This document shows positions 47,354-59,088 of a stretch of DNA of 64,000 nucleotides, one piece after another. A program made the position numbers and the translations under genes. The notes beneath the pieces are model-generated. The model saw only the letters and a list, made by a program, of their open reading frames with translations. It was not told the DNA's origin and did no database searches. Location: the NCBI GenBank assembly GCA_001414485.1, contig LLEY01000178.1, positions 56,515 through 120,514 on the forward strand, in the 5' to 3' direction. Numbering within the stretch: the stretch's first letter is position 1; each line of letters opens with the position of its first letter. The DNA is from Calycina herbarum. Its lineage: Eukaryota > Ascomycota > Leotiomycetes > Helotiales > Pezizellaceae.

Positions 47354-48090
47354 ATGGGCAACAAACATCACATCCTCGTCCTAGGCGGAACCGGAATATG
47401 TGGTCTAATCTTCACAGAAGCAGCTCTGGAAGCTGGCCACAAACTAACCCTTTACGTCCGCTCCCCATCCAAGATTCCCGCCGAGCTCTCTTCGAATGCC
47501 AACCTCAACACAATCCAAGGCGAATTTGGAGATGCCGAGGGTTTGAAGAAAGCAGCAGCCTGTGGAGCAGATATCTTCGTCTCCCTCGCCGGTCCAACCC
47601 TAGGGAAAAGAGATGGAACTGTAAGTTTCAATCAACCTCTTCCGGACTTCTGCTAACACATACCCAGCCCATAACCAACGCTCTCAAAATCCTATACCCA
47701 CTGCTGCTGAACAACGGTACCACGCAACGAATACTAATCCTCTCAACCGCCTCCTACTCCGCCCCCGAAGATACCCGGAGTTTTAAATGGTACATGGCCA
47801 TAAACTGGTACATCAAAGTCATCGGCGGCGACACCTACACCGAGATCTCTAGCATGGCTCAGGAGACAGTGGCGCTTGGTGATAAGATCCAATGGACTGT
47901 GTTCCGGGTGCCATTGTTGAATGGGACGAAGTTAGGGGAGAACAAGGGCGATGTCCATGCGGTTTTTGTGGGGGATAGTAAGGGGAGGGATGGGTTGGGT
48001 TTGGATCGAGGAAGGTTGGCGGGTTGGATTTTGGGGGAGATTTATGAGGAGAAGTGGGTGGGGCTGTGTCCGATTCTTGCGAATGTTTGA
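47354..48090 (+). CDS. NAD(P)-binding Rossmann protein, NmrA/atypical SDR-like
   Basis: Two exons (47354-47620, 47668-48090) over a 47-nt intron with GTAAGT and GCTAAC give 229 aa. The N terminus HHILVLGGTGICGLIFTEAA contains the GGTGxxG dinucleotide-binding loop after a beta strand. It is followed by LYVRSPSKIP, where Arg after the second strand suggests NADP preference, and by a GEFGDAEGL acidic position and ILILSTASYSAPED. Such proteins are either small reductases/epimerases or redox sensors. The active-site YxxxK is not obvious, which favours an NmrA-like or anchor-type role. The full-length frame shows no damage. Confidence 0.88.
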
Positions 48091-50671
48091 GAGAATGGTC
48101 CTTTGGGGGAGTTGGAAATACTTGTGCAGTTATATTTTTACATGGGTTACACAACCCCGCACGGAAAGAATTTGGTTTGACGACGATATGATGCCATTAT
48201 ACATCCATGTATCGACATCGCATTGCCATGTGTGCCATCGAGTGATGGAACACAAATATTCAGGAGCAATAGCTAGCTACGATTTGTTATGTTTTGTATC
48301 TATGTACTTGGCGGAAAGTAGGCATTGTTCCGCAAACACCTACTTTACTTTCAATCGTACGAGCCTGTCTAGAATAGTTAAGCGTATTATCTTGGAAAGT
48401 TAGTTCTTCAATCCTTCTAAATTCTTTAGGATTATATTTCTTCACATCTGGGGGCCAAAGGGGGAGTTTCGTGTAAGCTCACACTTGTCGGGTAAGCTGT
48501 CACTTGTCGAGTAAGCTAAGGATATTCAAAGATTTCGCGATTCCTCAGAGCTTATTAGATTATTTGTTGCGGCGCCTAAACTCGAAACCTTTCGATCTGG
48601 ATTGGTCTACTCCCTGCTCCCTGCAAGCAGGCATTTATTCCATGATACTAAGCTTAGTTTGCACCTAGAGCAGCACAGTTCCAATGGCCAATCACTTCTT
48701 GTCCAATAACCTCCCACAAGCGGACCATATTCAAAACCTAGAATGCGACTCAGGTATTCCTAACAAATTCACAAAAAGCACCTTGTTTCCGGAACACTTG
48801 GATCATATCTCTCTAAGCGAGCACCTGGAATTTCCGCATGTTCTGAATCTACTCAGCACCCCACGCGCAATTCTTAGAATTCATATCGATTGGATTTGGT
48901 TTGCGGGGGGAAGCTAAATTTTCTTGCCCAGAGAACTGGCAATAAATCCCCGTTTTCTTATTTAACTATAGATTTTAGATCGTAGACGTTCCGCTCCATT
49001 CTCAACACTCAACAAGAAAACCACCAAGCAACCCCCCCTCCCCCGATTTATCCCAGCCTATTCTCTTCCGCATCAACCTCCGTAGACCTTGATGACTACG
49101 ATAACACGCAACATGATCAACCTCACAGATATCCTTCCGCTCTTTACTCGCGTGATTTTCACAGAATCTCCGAATGCATAAGTCTTACACGATGGCCCCT
49201 GTTGGTTGTCGTGTTTCTTCGGGTTACCGGTTCGCATTCTCTCGCAGACGAAGCAGGGGAGGGAGTATAGATCTATGGGGCATTTTGCGATAGCTATTTT
49301 TGTGAGTCGAAAGATGGTCTTGAGGTGAGATGTGTGGAACTTACTTGATCGTTAGAAGTTTATGAGCCCGAGTAGACACAGAGTCTTAATGTATTTTTGA
49401 ACGTGTCTGAAAAGACTGCCGTGCTTTACCTCTGAGGAAGTTGGAGGAGATGGAGGATAAATCAACTCATTCTGGAGTAGTACAAAGAGGGGTACGTCAA
49501 CACCAAATATCCGCGTCCAGACAACCCTGGCAATTGCTGGAAAACTTATCACTATGCAGTTGCGAGGGTGGGATTTGTACGACGGGTGAAGTTTATTTCC
49601 CCTGGTGTTATATATCCAGAAAACATCAGGAGGGATCGAATTGTTGTTCAAAACCCACAGCCTCAATTTCTGAAAGCCCTGTCCAATAGTTATCACGCAC
49701 TCACAGCCCCCAAGCTTGCACTTAAAATGAGACGAGCATCTCCTCCTTTCACCAGATTTATTGAGACGGCGGTACTTGCGACCGTCGATAATACTGCGGT
49801 AGGCGAATTTCGCAACTGATACCAATAGCCGCATTATGAACCACGCAAACACAAATTCGCGCTTAGAAAAGGCTCGAGTAAAAGAAGGACAAACCACTGC
49901 TGGAGCTGAGAGAAAAAATGGCGTTTAGAAACAGCTGGGATTAGGTGGCATTCAGGCTCCAGCTTAACAGCGTTATTTCTGGTGGGGGCTAATTGTGCTC
50001 CTTTATCATTGGGATTTCTCTCACTTCAACTCCAACCAAGCGGAATTCATTCCCAACATGAAGCTTAGCAATCTTAGCATCTATCGAGCCAACACCTGGC
50101 TACTTGGAGGTTGCAGCGAAAAAAGGTTCTTACTTTTTTTTCGCGGTTATTTCTTCAGTTCTTCATAAGTCGCACGGAAAGCCTATTGCGAATTGGAGTG
50201 GTATATCTTTGAATACTTTCGTCTCTTGGATTTCAACAATTACGAAAAGTCTTCTGCTGTTTACAGTCACAGCATTTTTAGGCCAATGGAAGTTTCTCCG
50301 GTTCTCGCTGACTCAACGCCGGCTCATTGATTTTGCTAACGTACATAATTCAAGGGGATGGGGATACGAACGGACTGAGTTCTTCGGAAAGCATCGAAAT
50401 GTAAATATGTAGAGATTCTTCAGTTGAGAATGAGAATTGAGCGTCTTTCTATAATACTGCGTTTGCCAAATTTTTCTTCTTGCATAATATTTGCTGACGA
50501 CCAGGGGTTCTTTGGAAACTATAATACTGGCTGGGGATGGAATGTTTTTGTTTCCGCCCTTACTTGTATTGAATTCAACAACCATTTTTGATTAGGGAAC
50601 AAAAGTATACGAGGGGCATTGAATAGGGTGCCGGCCCAAGATCCACCCGGGCAATGTGATGGTGATGAATT
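48091..50671. other. 2.6-kb intergenic region
   Basis: No supported gene. A short tandem (cacttgtcgggtaagctgt, cacttgtcgagtaagct) is at about 48483-48520. The 181-codon minus-strand ORF at 49352-49897 begins at a non-ATG codon and has no recognisable feature. Confidence 0.5.
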
Positions 50672-51689
50672 TCAGCCTTCGTTGAAATTGGGTTTTCCTT
50701 CCTTTCCGCAGGCATCGATGTTGCTCCCAATGGGTTTCTCTCTCGCTATCTTTGGTGCCATTGCCTCCTCAACATAAAAGTTCTAGTGAGTGAGTCAGTT
50801 TTGTCAATGACATAGGGAAAGAGCAAACCACCTTCCACATTTCTTCATATGGTATCATCGCCCTCCAGTCTTCCTCGGTAAATTTATCAAAGTCATTAAC
50901 TCGTGGGCTAGCACCTTTCCGGACTCCGGGATAAAATGGAACTGGGCTCTCCTCCGACCATGAAAAGCCAAAAATATTCAGCGGCGTATCAACCGTAACC
51001 TCAACGATTGCTTGAAAAGGTCCATCTGCACTCACGATGACGCCTAGATTGAGCCTATCCGGAATGCCGTGTTTCGCTTTTCGGTTTTCCTTTGCATCCC
51101 AATACACAATGTCCCAATCAGATCCATTTTTTGAAGCCCAGAAGTTGCCAATGATCTCGAATCGATGGTTTTTCTCGTAGGTCAATTTTTCTCCAATGCT
51201 ACTAGTCGGTCCAACCTCCACTGGTCCAACTGGGACTTGGGCTGAGAGCTCCGCATCAAATGTCAGACTTTTGGTCTCCTTCGTTGGAATCCCAAAGATT
51301 TTTCTCGGGGCAAAAGCTCGCACGGATGGACTATCCTGTTCTGGGGCCGAAGAGGGATGCCTCTCAAACGTGATCTTGACATTGGCATTTCGGAAGCGCA
51401 GTGCATGGTCGCCAGATTTGAGCGAGAAGGAGAAGGCTATTAGGCAGGCGGGCTTTTCGTGGTATTTGCCCCAAGACACATTGTTGATCATTCCGATGAC
51501 TCCGGCATCCCAAAATTCTTTATGTGTGACCTTGTTCGGGGTGCTCTTCGAGGTGCTCAGAGGTCGAGCCTCAAGCCTGTTTTTCCTACTAAGCTCCCTT
51601 TTACCCTCGGGGTCTTGGAACTTGGTTTCTTGGGGCTCGTAAGATGCTAAGATCGCCGCGATAATTTCACTGGGATTGGGTTCCTCCAT
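50672..51689 (-). CDS. Uncharacterised 322-aa protein
   Basis: ATG 51689. Exon 1 is 50832-51689. A 49-nt intron (GTGGTT, CTGACTCAC, CACTAG) is followed by 50672-50782, which ends at TGA with EAMAPKIAREKPIGSNIDAC. The protein begins MEEPNPSEIIAAILASYEPQ and has a central beta-rich region (KPACLIAFSFSLKSGDHALR, FRNANVKITFERH, FEIIGNFWASKNGSDWDIVY), like immunoglobulin-type or lipocalin-like sandwiches seen in many fungal unknowns. No signal peptide, membrane segment or catalytic motif is evident. The intron-containing model is preferred because it gives a conserved-looking C terminus; without splicing the frame ends at 50769. Confidence 0.72.
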
Positions 51690-51913
51690 GTTGTCAGAAT
51701 TTTTTTGATCCTGGGGTGGGAGTCAGAAAAAGGTAGAGGTGGTGATGTTGTTACTTAAGGTGGCTCCTTCCCAGCGATTTCATGCTGCAGAATCCCGTGA
51801 CTATTGGATGCCTACCTGGCCTACCTGGCCTACCTACCGATTTATCCTGCCAAAAATAACTGTCTGTCAAATATGTCACTTTTTTCGTGTCAAATGCACA
51901 AGCACACAAAACC
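51690..51913. other. Divergent spacer with small tandem repeat
   Basis: Three tandem copies of a ctacctggc-type unit at about 51810-51838. It separates the 322-aa gene from the pseudogene on its right. Confidence 0.5.
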
Positions 51914-53143
51914 ATGGAAACGGACGTTGAAAAAGGAAAGCGGCGTCAATCGCTCGGTTTATATCAAGCAGTGACCGTATTACTCCCGGCTACAGCGCCT
52001 CTCAATACGAATCTCGAGGCTGTCCTCGAACTTTGCAAACCTTTTCTACAGCAAAGAAAACGCTACGCTTTGGTAATCCTCGATAAAGCACTCGATGTTG
52101 TGAAGGGGGTTGAAAGCTGAGGTGCTGTGTCGCTGCGATCGCAACGGCGAAAATAAAGACCTGTGTGAAAGAACGAGAGCAAATATACACGGAACTTAGT
52201 AACAGGGAGTCCTCGACTATTTCTAATCTTTATGAGGTAAGTCATTCCTGATACTTCTAGTTGTTCTTCCAAAAAGTCAGGTTAGTTGGAGCCAGACCAT
52301 GGCCGAGTGTTATTACTCTGTAATCAAACGACCCGCACTTGACTGTAGAGCGATACCAAAGTGTTAGAGTTATTTGTCTATTCCCAGTCGACTTCAATTC
52401 CTCTTTAGAAGATGTATGTTGGCCAACTAATACGAGGATACGCTACGGCTGGCGCAGAAATACTCTTCGTGGTCGCGGAAACAACAACACTTCTCGCGAA
52501 ATTCCTGCCGAACCAGATGTATCCGAATTGTTCAAAGCAAAAGCCCAATCTAGAGCTGGGGAGATTTTAGAATCACAAATCGACTCGACGGAACGTGAAG
52601 TATGGAACGACAGCCTCACAAAACTCTTTGATGACATGGCCCTGTACATGGGAGCCTGGATTTATCAACTAGAAAAGTTTGTCAATCAGCAGAAGGGGAA
52701 CGCGTTCTAACCATAGTCTCCGTGAAGTACCAGCAATTGAATTATCCCGCAGGTATACCTCAAGAATCCTGATGCTACTCAACCTCGTCATAGGGTTACA
52801 TATGTTTGAAATGCAAACCAACCTCATGGCCAACTTCGAGAAACTCGTTCGTGAGACCGGTAGTTAGCTTCTTGGTTATTTTGGGGCCTATACAAACATT
52901 TGCCATGTTCGGAAAAAAACCTTGGTAGATAGTCGGAAAGTCATCACAGGGTCTTCTGCTTTATAGCAAGCGCTGTCGAAGTCCGAGTGCTCCTTTCTTC
53001 AAGGCCAGGCCGCAGAACTTGCAACACAAGCATATTTGAGGCTGAATAATACACCCGCCGCACTTTCCTAGGTGAAAATGCCTGGAAAGATTGTACCATA
53101 GAAATCGATCGACTACCCCAACACTTCGGCTGACGGTTTTGTT

Positions 53144-53177
<34 letters not shown>

Positions 53178-53755
53178 CCCGAGCTGGAAGAGACAATTAC
53201 AGCTACACAAGTTCTTATCCAGGAGTATCTCGCCAACGAGGGGACAGAAAACGCCATTGAGAAGATCAGTATACCCCCGCTTGGCCCGCCCATGATTCGT
53301 GAAAGATGTTCTGAGCCCACCAAGCGTTAATGAAGGATTTCACGGAGTCACTAGAACAAATTCCAAAATCTTCTGATAATAGCAAACTAGTTAGCATTTT
53401 TCAGCTCCTTCCTGGATGGACACTGACTCTGCCACTCGAAGACCAAAGAAGACATTGAAGGTGAGAATACTGCTTTGGACCTTTTGGAGCAGGCAGTGAA
53501 GCCTTATATAATTTTCGTCAAGCTTGTGGACTGTGCCATTTTAAAATATATCAGAAACATATTCCCGGGCCTCTCTCACAAAAAGCGAATGATCTCAACA
53601 ATGTACCGAGGCACTTTACTTGCGCCCAAGAAGCCTTCATTTCCCAGGTTCCAGATTAATATCGCAAAGAGAAGCCGGTCTGAAGGGGTCGCTGGACATA
53701 ACATGATCCTCGATAGCGCTGCGTTCCAGGAGTGGCTAACAATTCCCGAATAGGA
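51914..53755 (+). pseudogene. Remnant of an unrecognised multi-exon protein gene
   Basis: Protein-like blocks in the same direction but different frames: METDVEKGKRRQSLGLYQAV and LELCKPFLQQRKRYALVILD (51914-52120), then EREQIYTELSNRESSTISNL after a one-base shift near 52118. Next comes a plausible GTAAGT..TGTAG intron, then RYQSVRVICLFPVDFNSSLE and SELFKAKAQSRAGEILESQI and DDMALYMGAWIYQLEKFVNQ (52350-52700), LNLVIGLHMFEMQTNLMANF (52775-52860), ELEETITATQVLIQEYL (~53182) and a last block ending AGHNMILDSAAFQEWLTIPE. Several stops and shifts separate them, and an (AG)15 microsatellite lies inside. The long helices suggest a coiled-coil N-terminal module. I cannot name the family; resemblance of the last block to the start of STAND/NACHT regions is too weak to use. 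Confidence 0.55.
53146..53175. repeat. (AG)15 microsatellite
   Basis: Uninterrupted dinucleotide run inside the pseudogene; it shifts or extends the local reading frame as Arg-Glu repeats. Confidence 0.95.
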
Positions 53756-54649
53756 TCAGCCATCGTTTTGTCCGCCTGACTCCCAGCGCCCCACGGTCAC
53801 CGACATCTGCAATCTTAGGAGAATACTATTGGGGATAAATCTCGCTGGGAGGACCGGCAACCATTTCAGTGTATGAAGATGCTGGAGCGGAGATGTGGCT
53901 GAATGTCGTTGAATCTGCTGCCTCTAGGTTGCTACTTGGGATTGGCAGCATTGACGACTGGGCGGTTGGGCGGCTGATTGGCGCGAATACAGGGCTGATT
54001 GGAGCAGTGGTTACACGATAAGCGCCTGGGAATTGATATATATCATGTCACAATTGTTGGTGCTCTTAATGAACTATGACATCGCTATCAGACTGTTTCC
54101 GCATGCCGGTATAACTCCGTCTTAGAGGGGCCTATGCAAAATATGGTCACAAACATGATAGGTTTAAATTGGTGTGACTTTCTTCCAACATCCAAACCCC
54201 GTGAAAATTTGTTACAAACGTCGGAATCAGCGATACGCTTTGGGGTCTTCCTCGGTCGTTGCTAAATGAGTGTGGGAAACTGAGAAGTCCAAGTGGTTCA
54301 GAAGAAACTTCGGATAGTTGGACAATGCTAGCCTATCTAATTAAATTGCTAACGCGCCGTTGTAAACGAACGACGGAAAGGCCGGTGACCGTTGACTACA
54401 CTTGGAGAGCTGGTGGACCCAGATGACCGTAACAAAACTTAGATCGCTGTACACTTCGAAGAGACGCGCGGCTACATTTCAAATGATTGGGATGGCTTAT
54501 TGTCCAGACAATAGCACAGAGACAGAGGACAGAAACCTATAAGAAGGCCGTCGCGTACCTCGAAGTCTTTCAGAGTCAACATCGAAAAATTACCCAATCC
54601 ACGTTACCTTACAACCTTCAGCATTTCCCAATATCAATCCTGTTATACG

Positions 54650-54996
54650 ATGACTTCATCGTATAGTCCGAACTACCTGCTGACGTTTTGCTAGCAAGCC
54701 TGAGATCTGCAATCTGCCAGTACACCCCCAAATATTGTTATTCAGTCGATTCCAAGCTAGGACGCAAGTGCCAAGAGACCAGGTATGTGAATTACATGAC
54801 CCGAGCTTTTCTTTTACTAACTACCAGATCAGCAAAAATGTGCACCACACACACTTGGCTTTGCTCGTCGTACAACGACGTCGTCAACACAACAGTCACC
54901 AAGTGCGCTGATAAGCGCCAGGGCAAACCCTGCATCATAACATACTCGAGGTCCACTGCCAGCAGCTCCATATGCCTATGTGGCAGTATCCGTTAA
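54650..54996 (+). CDS. Possible small Cys-rich protein, start uncertain
   Basis: A frame open from about 54673 to TAA at 54994-54996 is crossed by a textbook 45-nt intron (54783-54827: GTATGT, TTACTAAC, TACCAG) whose length keeps the frame. The joined reading has nine Cys in about 90 residues (SAICQYTPKYCYSVDSK, RKCQETRSAKMCTTHTWLCS, KCADKRQGKPCI, SICLCG). No ATG exists in that frame before the intron; ATG 54650 is in another frame, so either an upstream exon or a frameshift is needed. It may be a small secreted-type or zinc-binding protein remnant. Confidence 0.3.
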
Positions 54997-55249
54997 GTGG
55001 AATTATCGGACGGTCGCCGGCATATGCCAGTCAACGTCAGGACAGTATTTTGAAGGGGGGAGGGTTTGGTGTAGCCCTGGTAGCACATCGTTTTGTGGAT
55101 TTGAATTTGTATTGTCAACGCTCGTTAGTATAGCTTCGCAAGACGTTGTAGAAGTCATATCAAATGTCATACTGCTTTTTCGATTGAACAGAAATCCGAG
55201 GAACATTTCTAATCTTTCGTGATTTCATTGTCGGAATATTAAGTCCTAA

Positions 55250-57882
55250 CTATGACTCGTCCTCATCCTCGAGGGATTGAATCTCTGATTTTATGGACTG
55301 ACTTGCCTATATTTTGTTAGAGTTTACTTAGACATGATAAAGCTAGAGAAAAACTTACCTGCGGATTTAGGCTGAGAGCAATTGTAAAATTCTGTACCGC
55401 CTTCCCTTTTTCATTTGCTAAGCCATACATTCGTCCAAGCAGAACGTACAAATTGGCCTTTTGAGGTGCAAGATCTCTTAAGATGGCCAATTCCACAGAA
55501 GCTCCGTGTAGATCCTTCAGTTTGAGGAGAACATCTGCTTTTCTTTCCCGTACAAGGACTGAATCGGGTGACAGATCACACGCTCTGGTATACCACTGCA
55601 ACGCCATATTCAGATCTTTCCTCCCTTCAAGAGCCTGGGGATTTTGTAAGTTAGAATCCAAGTATGCAACATGATATAATGGATATATACCATTCCAATG
55701 CAGCCTATTAGCACAGCATTTGTAGGATTGATTTTAGAGGCAGTACGAAAATATATCTCTGCCAGATCAAACTTTCCAAGCTTCAGGTGAACAATCCCTA
55801 GACCATACCACGCATTGTAGTGCCTCTTCTTTGCTGCAATACCCCGGCGGAAAGCATGTATTGCTTTGTCGTACTCCTCAATGGAAATGTGTTCATGCCC
55901 TTCTAGCGTAAATGCGTATGCATATTTAGGATCAATTTGCGTAGCCCTCCTAAAGCACTTTATGGCGTTTGAGTGATCTCGCTGGAGTGAGAACGAGTTC
56001 CCAACGGCGCACCATGTTTGTGGCGATAGACGGTCCAACTCCACAAGCTCGTGAGATAAAAAAGCGAGGACAACGTTACGTTTCAAGTGCCACAGGGAAG
56101 TTGAGTAGATATCCATATCTTCTGTGCAAAGAGGAGTGATAGCTCGTGCCTTTGCGAAAGTTCGCGCTGCTTCTGCGTAATTTGTTTGTTCAAAGTGAGC
56201 TCGCCCCATCTGTGAGAGAACCCAGGCTGTTTCTCGTTGCGAACTCGGAATGGATTTGAAGAGTTGAAGAGCCTTCCGGCATTTGAAATGAGTTAATAGG
56301 TAATAACCTTCGCCGAATTTCTTGAATAGACCCAAGAGCGAGTAAAGAGCCTCGCAACGTTCGGAAGTCATGAAAAGTGCCTCTGTTGGCATTGAACAAT
56401 TTGTAGACGGCAGGAGACCAAGAAACTCGGGATAAGATTCAAAATCCTCAGCATCTGTACGGTTACTTTCGACGTGTATAGGAATTGAGGTCGAGCTTTT
56501 GCCAGGGCATTTTAGACTTGGGGCTTTTGGTATCCTGAATTCGCGATCATTGCCTTTGTTGCTCAAATTCGATATATTTGAGGGACGAAATTGGCTCATT
56601 AACCGAACGCTCCTTCTCGTTCCTACTGCGTCGCCGGAGGATTCCTGACTTTGGCGTGCAAACTGCCCAGATGTTAATCTTTTATGGCCAACCACTAAGG
56701 CGGAAGATCCGGAGACTTCAGAAGCTCTATCTCTCCCTATAAGCTGGGAATCTCTACCCTTCCTTGTAAGAGATTGTTGTATCCGGGTATGCACACCAAC
56801 TGATTCCATCCCAAGAGCCCGGCTCTTTCTTGTCGAAGGTTGAGGGGCTTTGGGGATTGTATAGGCTGACATTCCACTTCTATCATCTCTTGCAGCTCGC
56901 AGGCCAGGATCTTGAGCAATAGATGTTATGTCTGCCACACCCGATATCTTGGGGCCAGTGCCCACTCCACTGTTGGCCATGTCCTTGGGAGGCAAATCAT
57001 GAGGAATCTTGGTGGGTCCCAGGAAAGGCTTTGACTCTTCGGAGTGAAGTTGAAGGTTGTGGCGAGTGGATGTGCTGAATGGGTCAGCATTCGACAAAGT
57101 CATCGTCCGAGTTTGGTTTGATCTGTAGTCTCCTGGAATCCTGCGAGACGACGTATCTGGAATATTTGAAGACGGTGACCTCGAAGATAAGGGCTCCGAA
57201 GTTGGGGCCAGTATATTTGAAGACGGTTTGAAGATATTGGAGGTCTTGATAGCAACGCCTAGGCATGTTAGTAAGGTCGAGCGCACTATAGACAAGGAAG
57301 TTGAGTAACCTGTATCACAGAGATGTGTGAATGCGTCCCACATGAATGGATTCAGCTTCAGAGCCTTGCTGTAAGACTCTACTGCCGCTTTGACATCATT
57401 ATAACCCTCATACAGCTTTCCCAACAAACAGTATATCGAGGCAGCATCTGGGAGGGTTTGCCGATTGATTTCCGAGTGTTTGCCTGCGCAATAACATATG
57501 GATTAGCTTATTTCAATGATGTGAACACGAGCATATTGCAATACGTACCCCAGTTGTCAGTTTTGTTCCACACAGATTTGGATTGCTCAAGCGCTTGTAT
57601 GCCGTTCTTGAACTGGCCAAGACCAAGGCAGCACTTCGCAAACACATATGTACAACCAAGATGCTGCCCCGTTTTGCCAAACAACTCACTATGCTCAGCC
57701 GCTGCGCTCAGTTGATCTAACCTCAGGTAGCAGAGAGAGAGAATATGCGTGGCGTCCGCGGATGGTTCATGAGCTACAAGTCGAGTTGCAATGAAGAGGG
57801 CGTTGGACAAGAGATCGTTATCCAGGAAATAATAGATTAGATGTCGTAAATCGTCAGCAATGGGAAGGTCGAGTCCTGCCAT
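55250..57882 (-). CDS. CDC27: Anaphase-promoting complex subunit Cdc27/APC3
   Basis: Five exons (57549-57882, 57310-57483, 55691-57258, 55359-55634, 55250-55306) join in phase to 802 aa. The N terminus (LRHLIYYFLDNDLLSNALFI, CYVFAKC-type TYVFAKCCLGLGQF) is the APC3 dimerisation TPR block. A disordered Ser-rich middle follows, then a C-terminal array of TPRs, including QTWCAVGNSFSLQRDHSNAI, KYAYAFTLEGHEHISIEEYD, HYNAWYGLGIVHLKLGKFDL and a GRMYGLANEKGKA repeat. The last exon encodes ASQSIKSEIQSLEDEDES, the usual acidic end. Cdc27 (BimA, Nuc2) binds the IR tail of Cdc20/Cdh1 and Apc10 in the APC/C, the ubiquitin ligase that triggers anaphase. The second intron (57259-57309) has an unusual GTTACT donor and a length divisible by three. 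Intact, although it lies only about 180 bp from a transposon block. Confidence 0.95.
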
Positions 57883-58081
57883 AACCACGGATTTGAATGA
57901 GACGAATGAAGGGGAAATGTGTTTGTCATGTTGTGTTGAATACCGCGACACACGCGTCGCGGTTTACGTGACCCTGTCTTAATTATTTCATGCCTAACGA
58001 GCCTTGCACCACGGGTCTGTGCGTACAGGGCATTTTCACGATAAATCATTAGATTCATAAAGAAGTAACGTGGTTTATCAT

Positions 58082-58175
58082 CGAGTCGCCTATATCATCG
58101 AGTCGCCTATATCATCGAGTCGCCTATATCATCGAGTCGCCTATATCATCGAGTCGCCTATATCATCGAGTCGCC
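58082..58175. repeat. Six tandem 17-bp units in a pogo terminal repeat
   Basis: The unit cgagtcgcctatatcat starts at 58082, 58099, 58116, 58133, 58150 and 58167; the last one is partial. Near-identical copies show recent expansion in an otherwise heavily mutated element. Confidence 0.95.
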
Positions 58176-58397
58176 CACTTTTCCTTGGCATTAAACTTTA
58201 AACATTAATAAATCAACTACAATATATCAAATTAACTAAAACTAATCGGAATCCGATAAACTAGATATATCTATAGCTTCTTAATAAGTTCGTATATTAT
58301 AACTAGCTTTTCTATAAATCCTATAGTATTACCTAGACGATTGCCTCTTCTTATAACTTCTCTTCACTATATATACGTCGCGTCGTACCTGCTTATC

Positions 58398-58584
58398 TGT
58401 GACAGTTCTGGTTCAAGACTGTAGCAGTTCTGGTTTCAGACCTGACACGTGACTCCTCACCGCCTGGCAGAATCCTGCCTGTATATTAGCATCGTTTAGA
58501 GCTGTCTTCGCTCTTTACCTTAGTTTTCGCGTTAATAACCACGAATAGACTACTTCTCTACTCTATTCCTGCCTTACTATTGTA
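58398..58584. repeat. Candidate solo LTR, 187 bp, with TTATC duplication
   Basis: A less AT-rich island inside copy 2 begins TGTGACAG and ends ATTGTA. TTATC directly precedes (58393-58397) and follows (58585-58589) it. Aligning copy 2 with copy 1 (gcgtcgagcctg.. to ..cttatacatcctctatag) shows this stretch is extra. It contains CACGTGAC and a TATATTA motif. The TA end could be a mutated CA. Confidence 0.6.
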
Positions 58585-58636
58585 TTATCTACGTTCTTTT
58601 ATAATATAATATCTTATATATCCTCTATAGTAAGTA

Positions 58637-59088
58637 TAACGTAGTTTATTAGCGAGTCGCGTATATTACCGAGTCGCGTACTTTTTTTATATATAAAAAA
58701 CGTCTCTGCGTAACCGTGCACTTTCTTTATTTATTAATATAAAATAGTAAAATTAAAAATTTAGTTTTATTATTATATAAATAAATAGGATTTTAATTTT
58801 CAAAAGCTTACTAAGCTTATTAGCTAATTCGCTTAAAATTACTCTTATATTTATATTTTTTTATTTGTTTTCTTAATAACTAAGTAATTATAATTAATAA
58901 GCTCTTAAAAATTAAAATTCTATTTATTTATATAATAATAAAACTAAATTTTTAATTTTACTATTTTATATTAATAAAGAAAGAAAGTATACGACTACGT
59001 ACGAACGTTTTTTATATATAAAAAAAGTACGCGACTCGCTGATATACGCGACTCGCTGATATACGCGACTCGCTGATAAACCACGTTA
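58637..59088. mobile_element. Foldback MITE (448 bp) of the pogo family with TA target duplication
   Basis: 58639-59086 lies between TA dinucleotides (58637-58638, 59087-59088). It carries the same terminal repeat as the pogo copies (acgtagtttattagcgag; inverted ctcgctgataaaccacgt). Its body is one long inverted repeat: the left agtaaaattaaaaatttag is matched on the right by ctaaatttttaattttact. There is no coding capacity. It interrupts copy 2 at the position homologous to gtaagtgcacc in copy 1. Confidence 0.88.

Noticed and set aside
49352..49897. Minus-strand 181-codon ORF
   Set aside because: Non-ATG start, no recognisable motif, opposite-strand ORFs of similar quality; probably chance.
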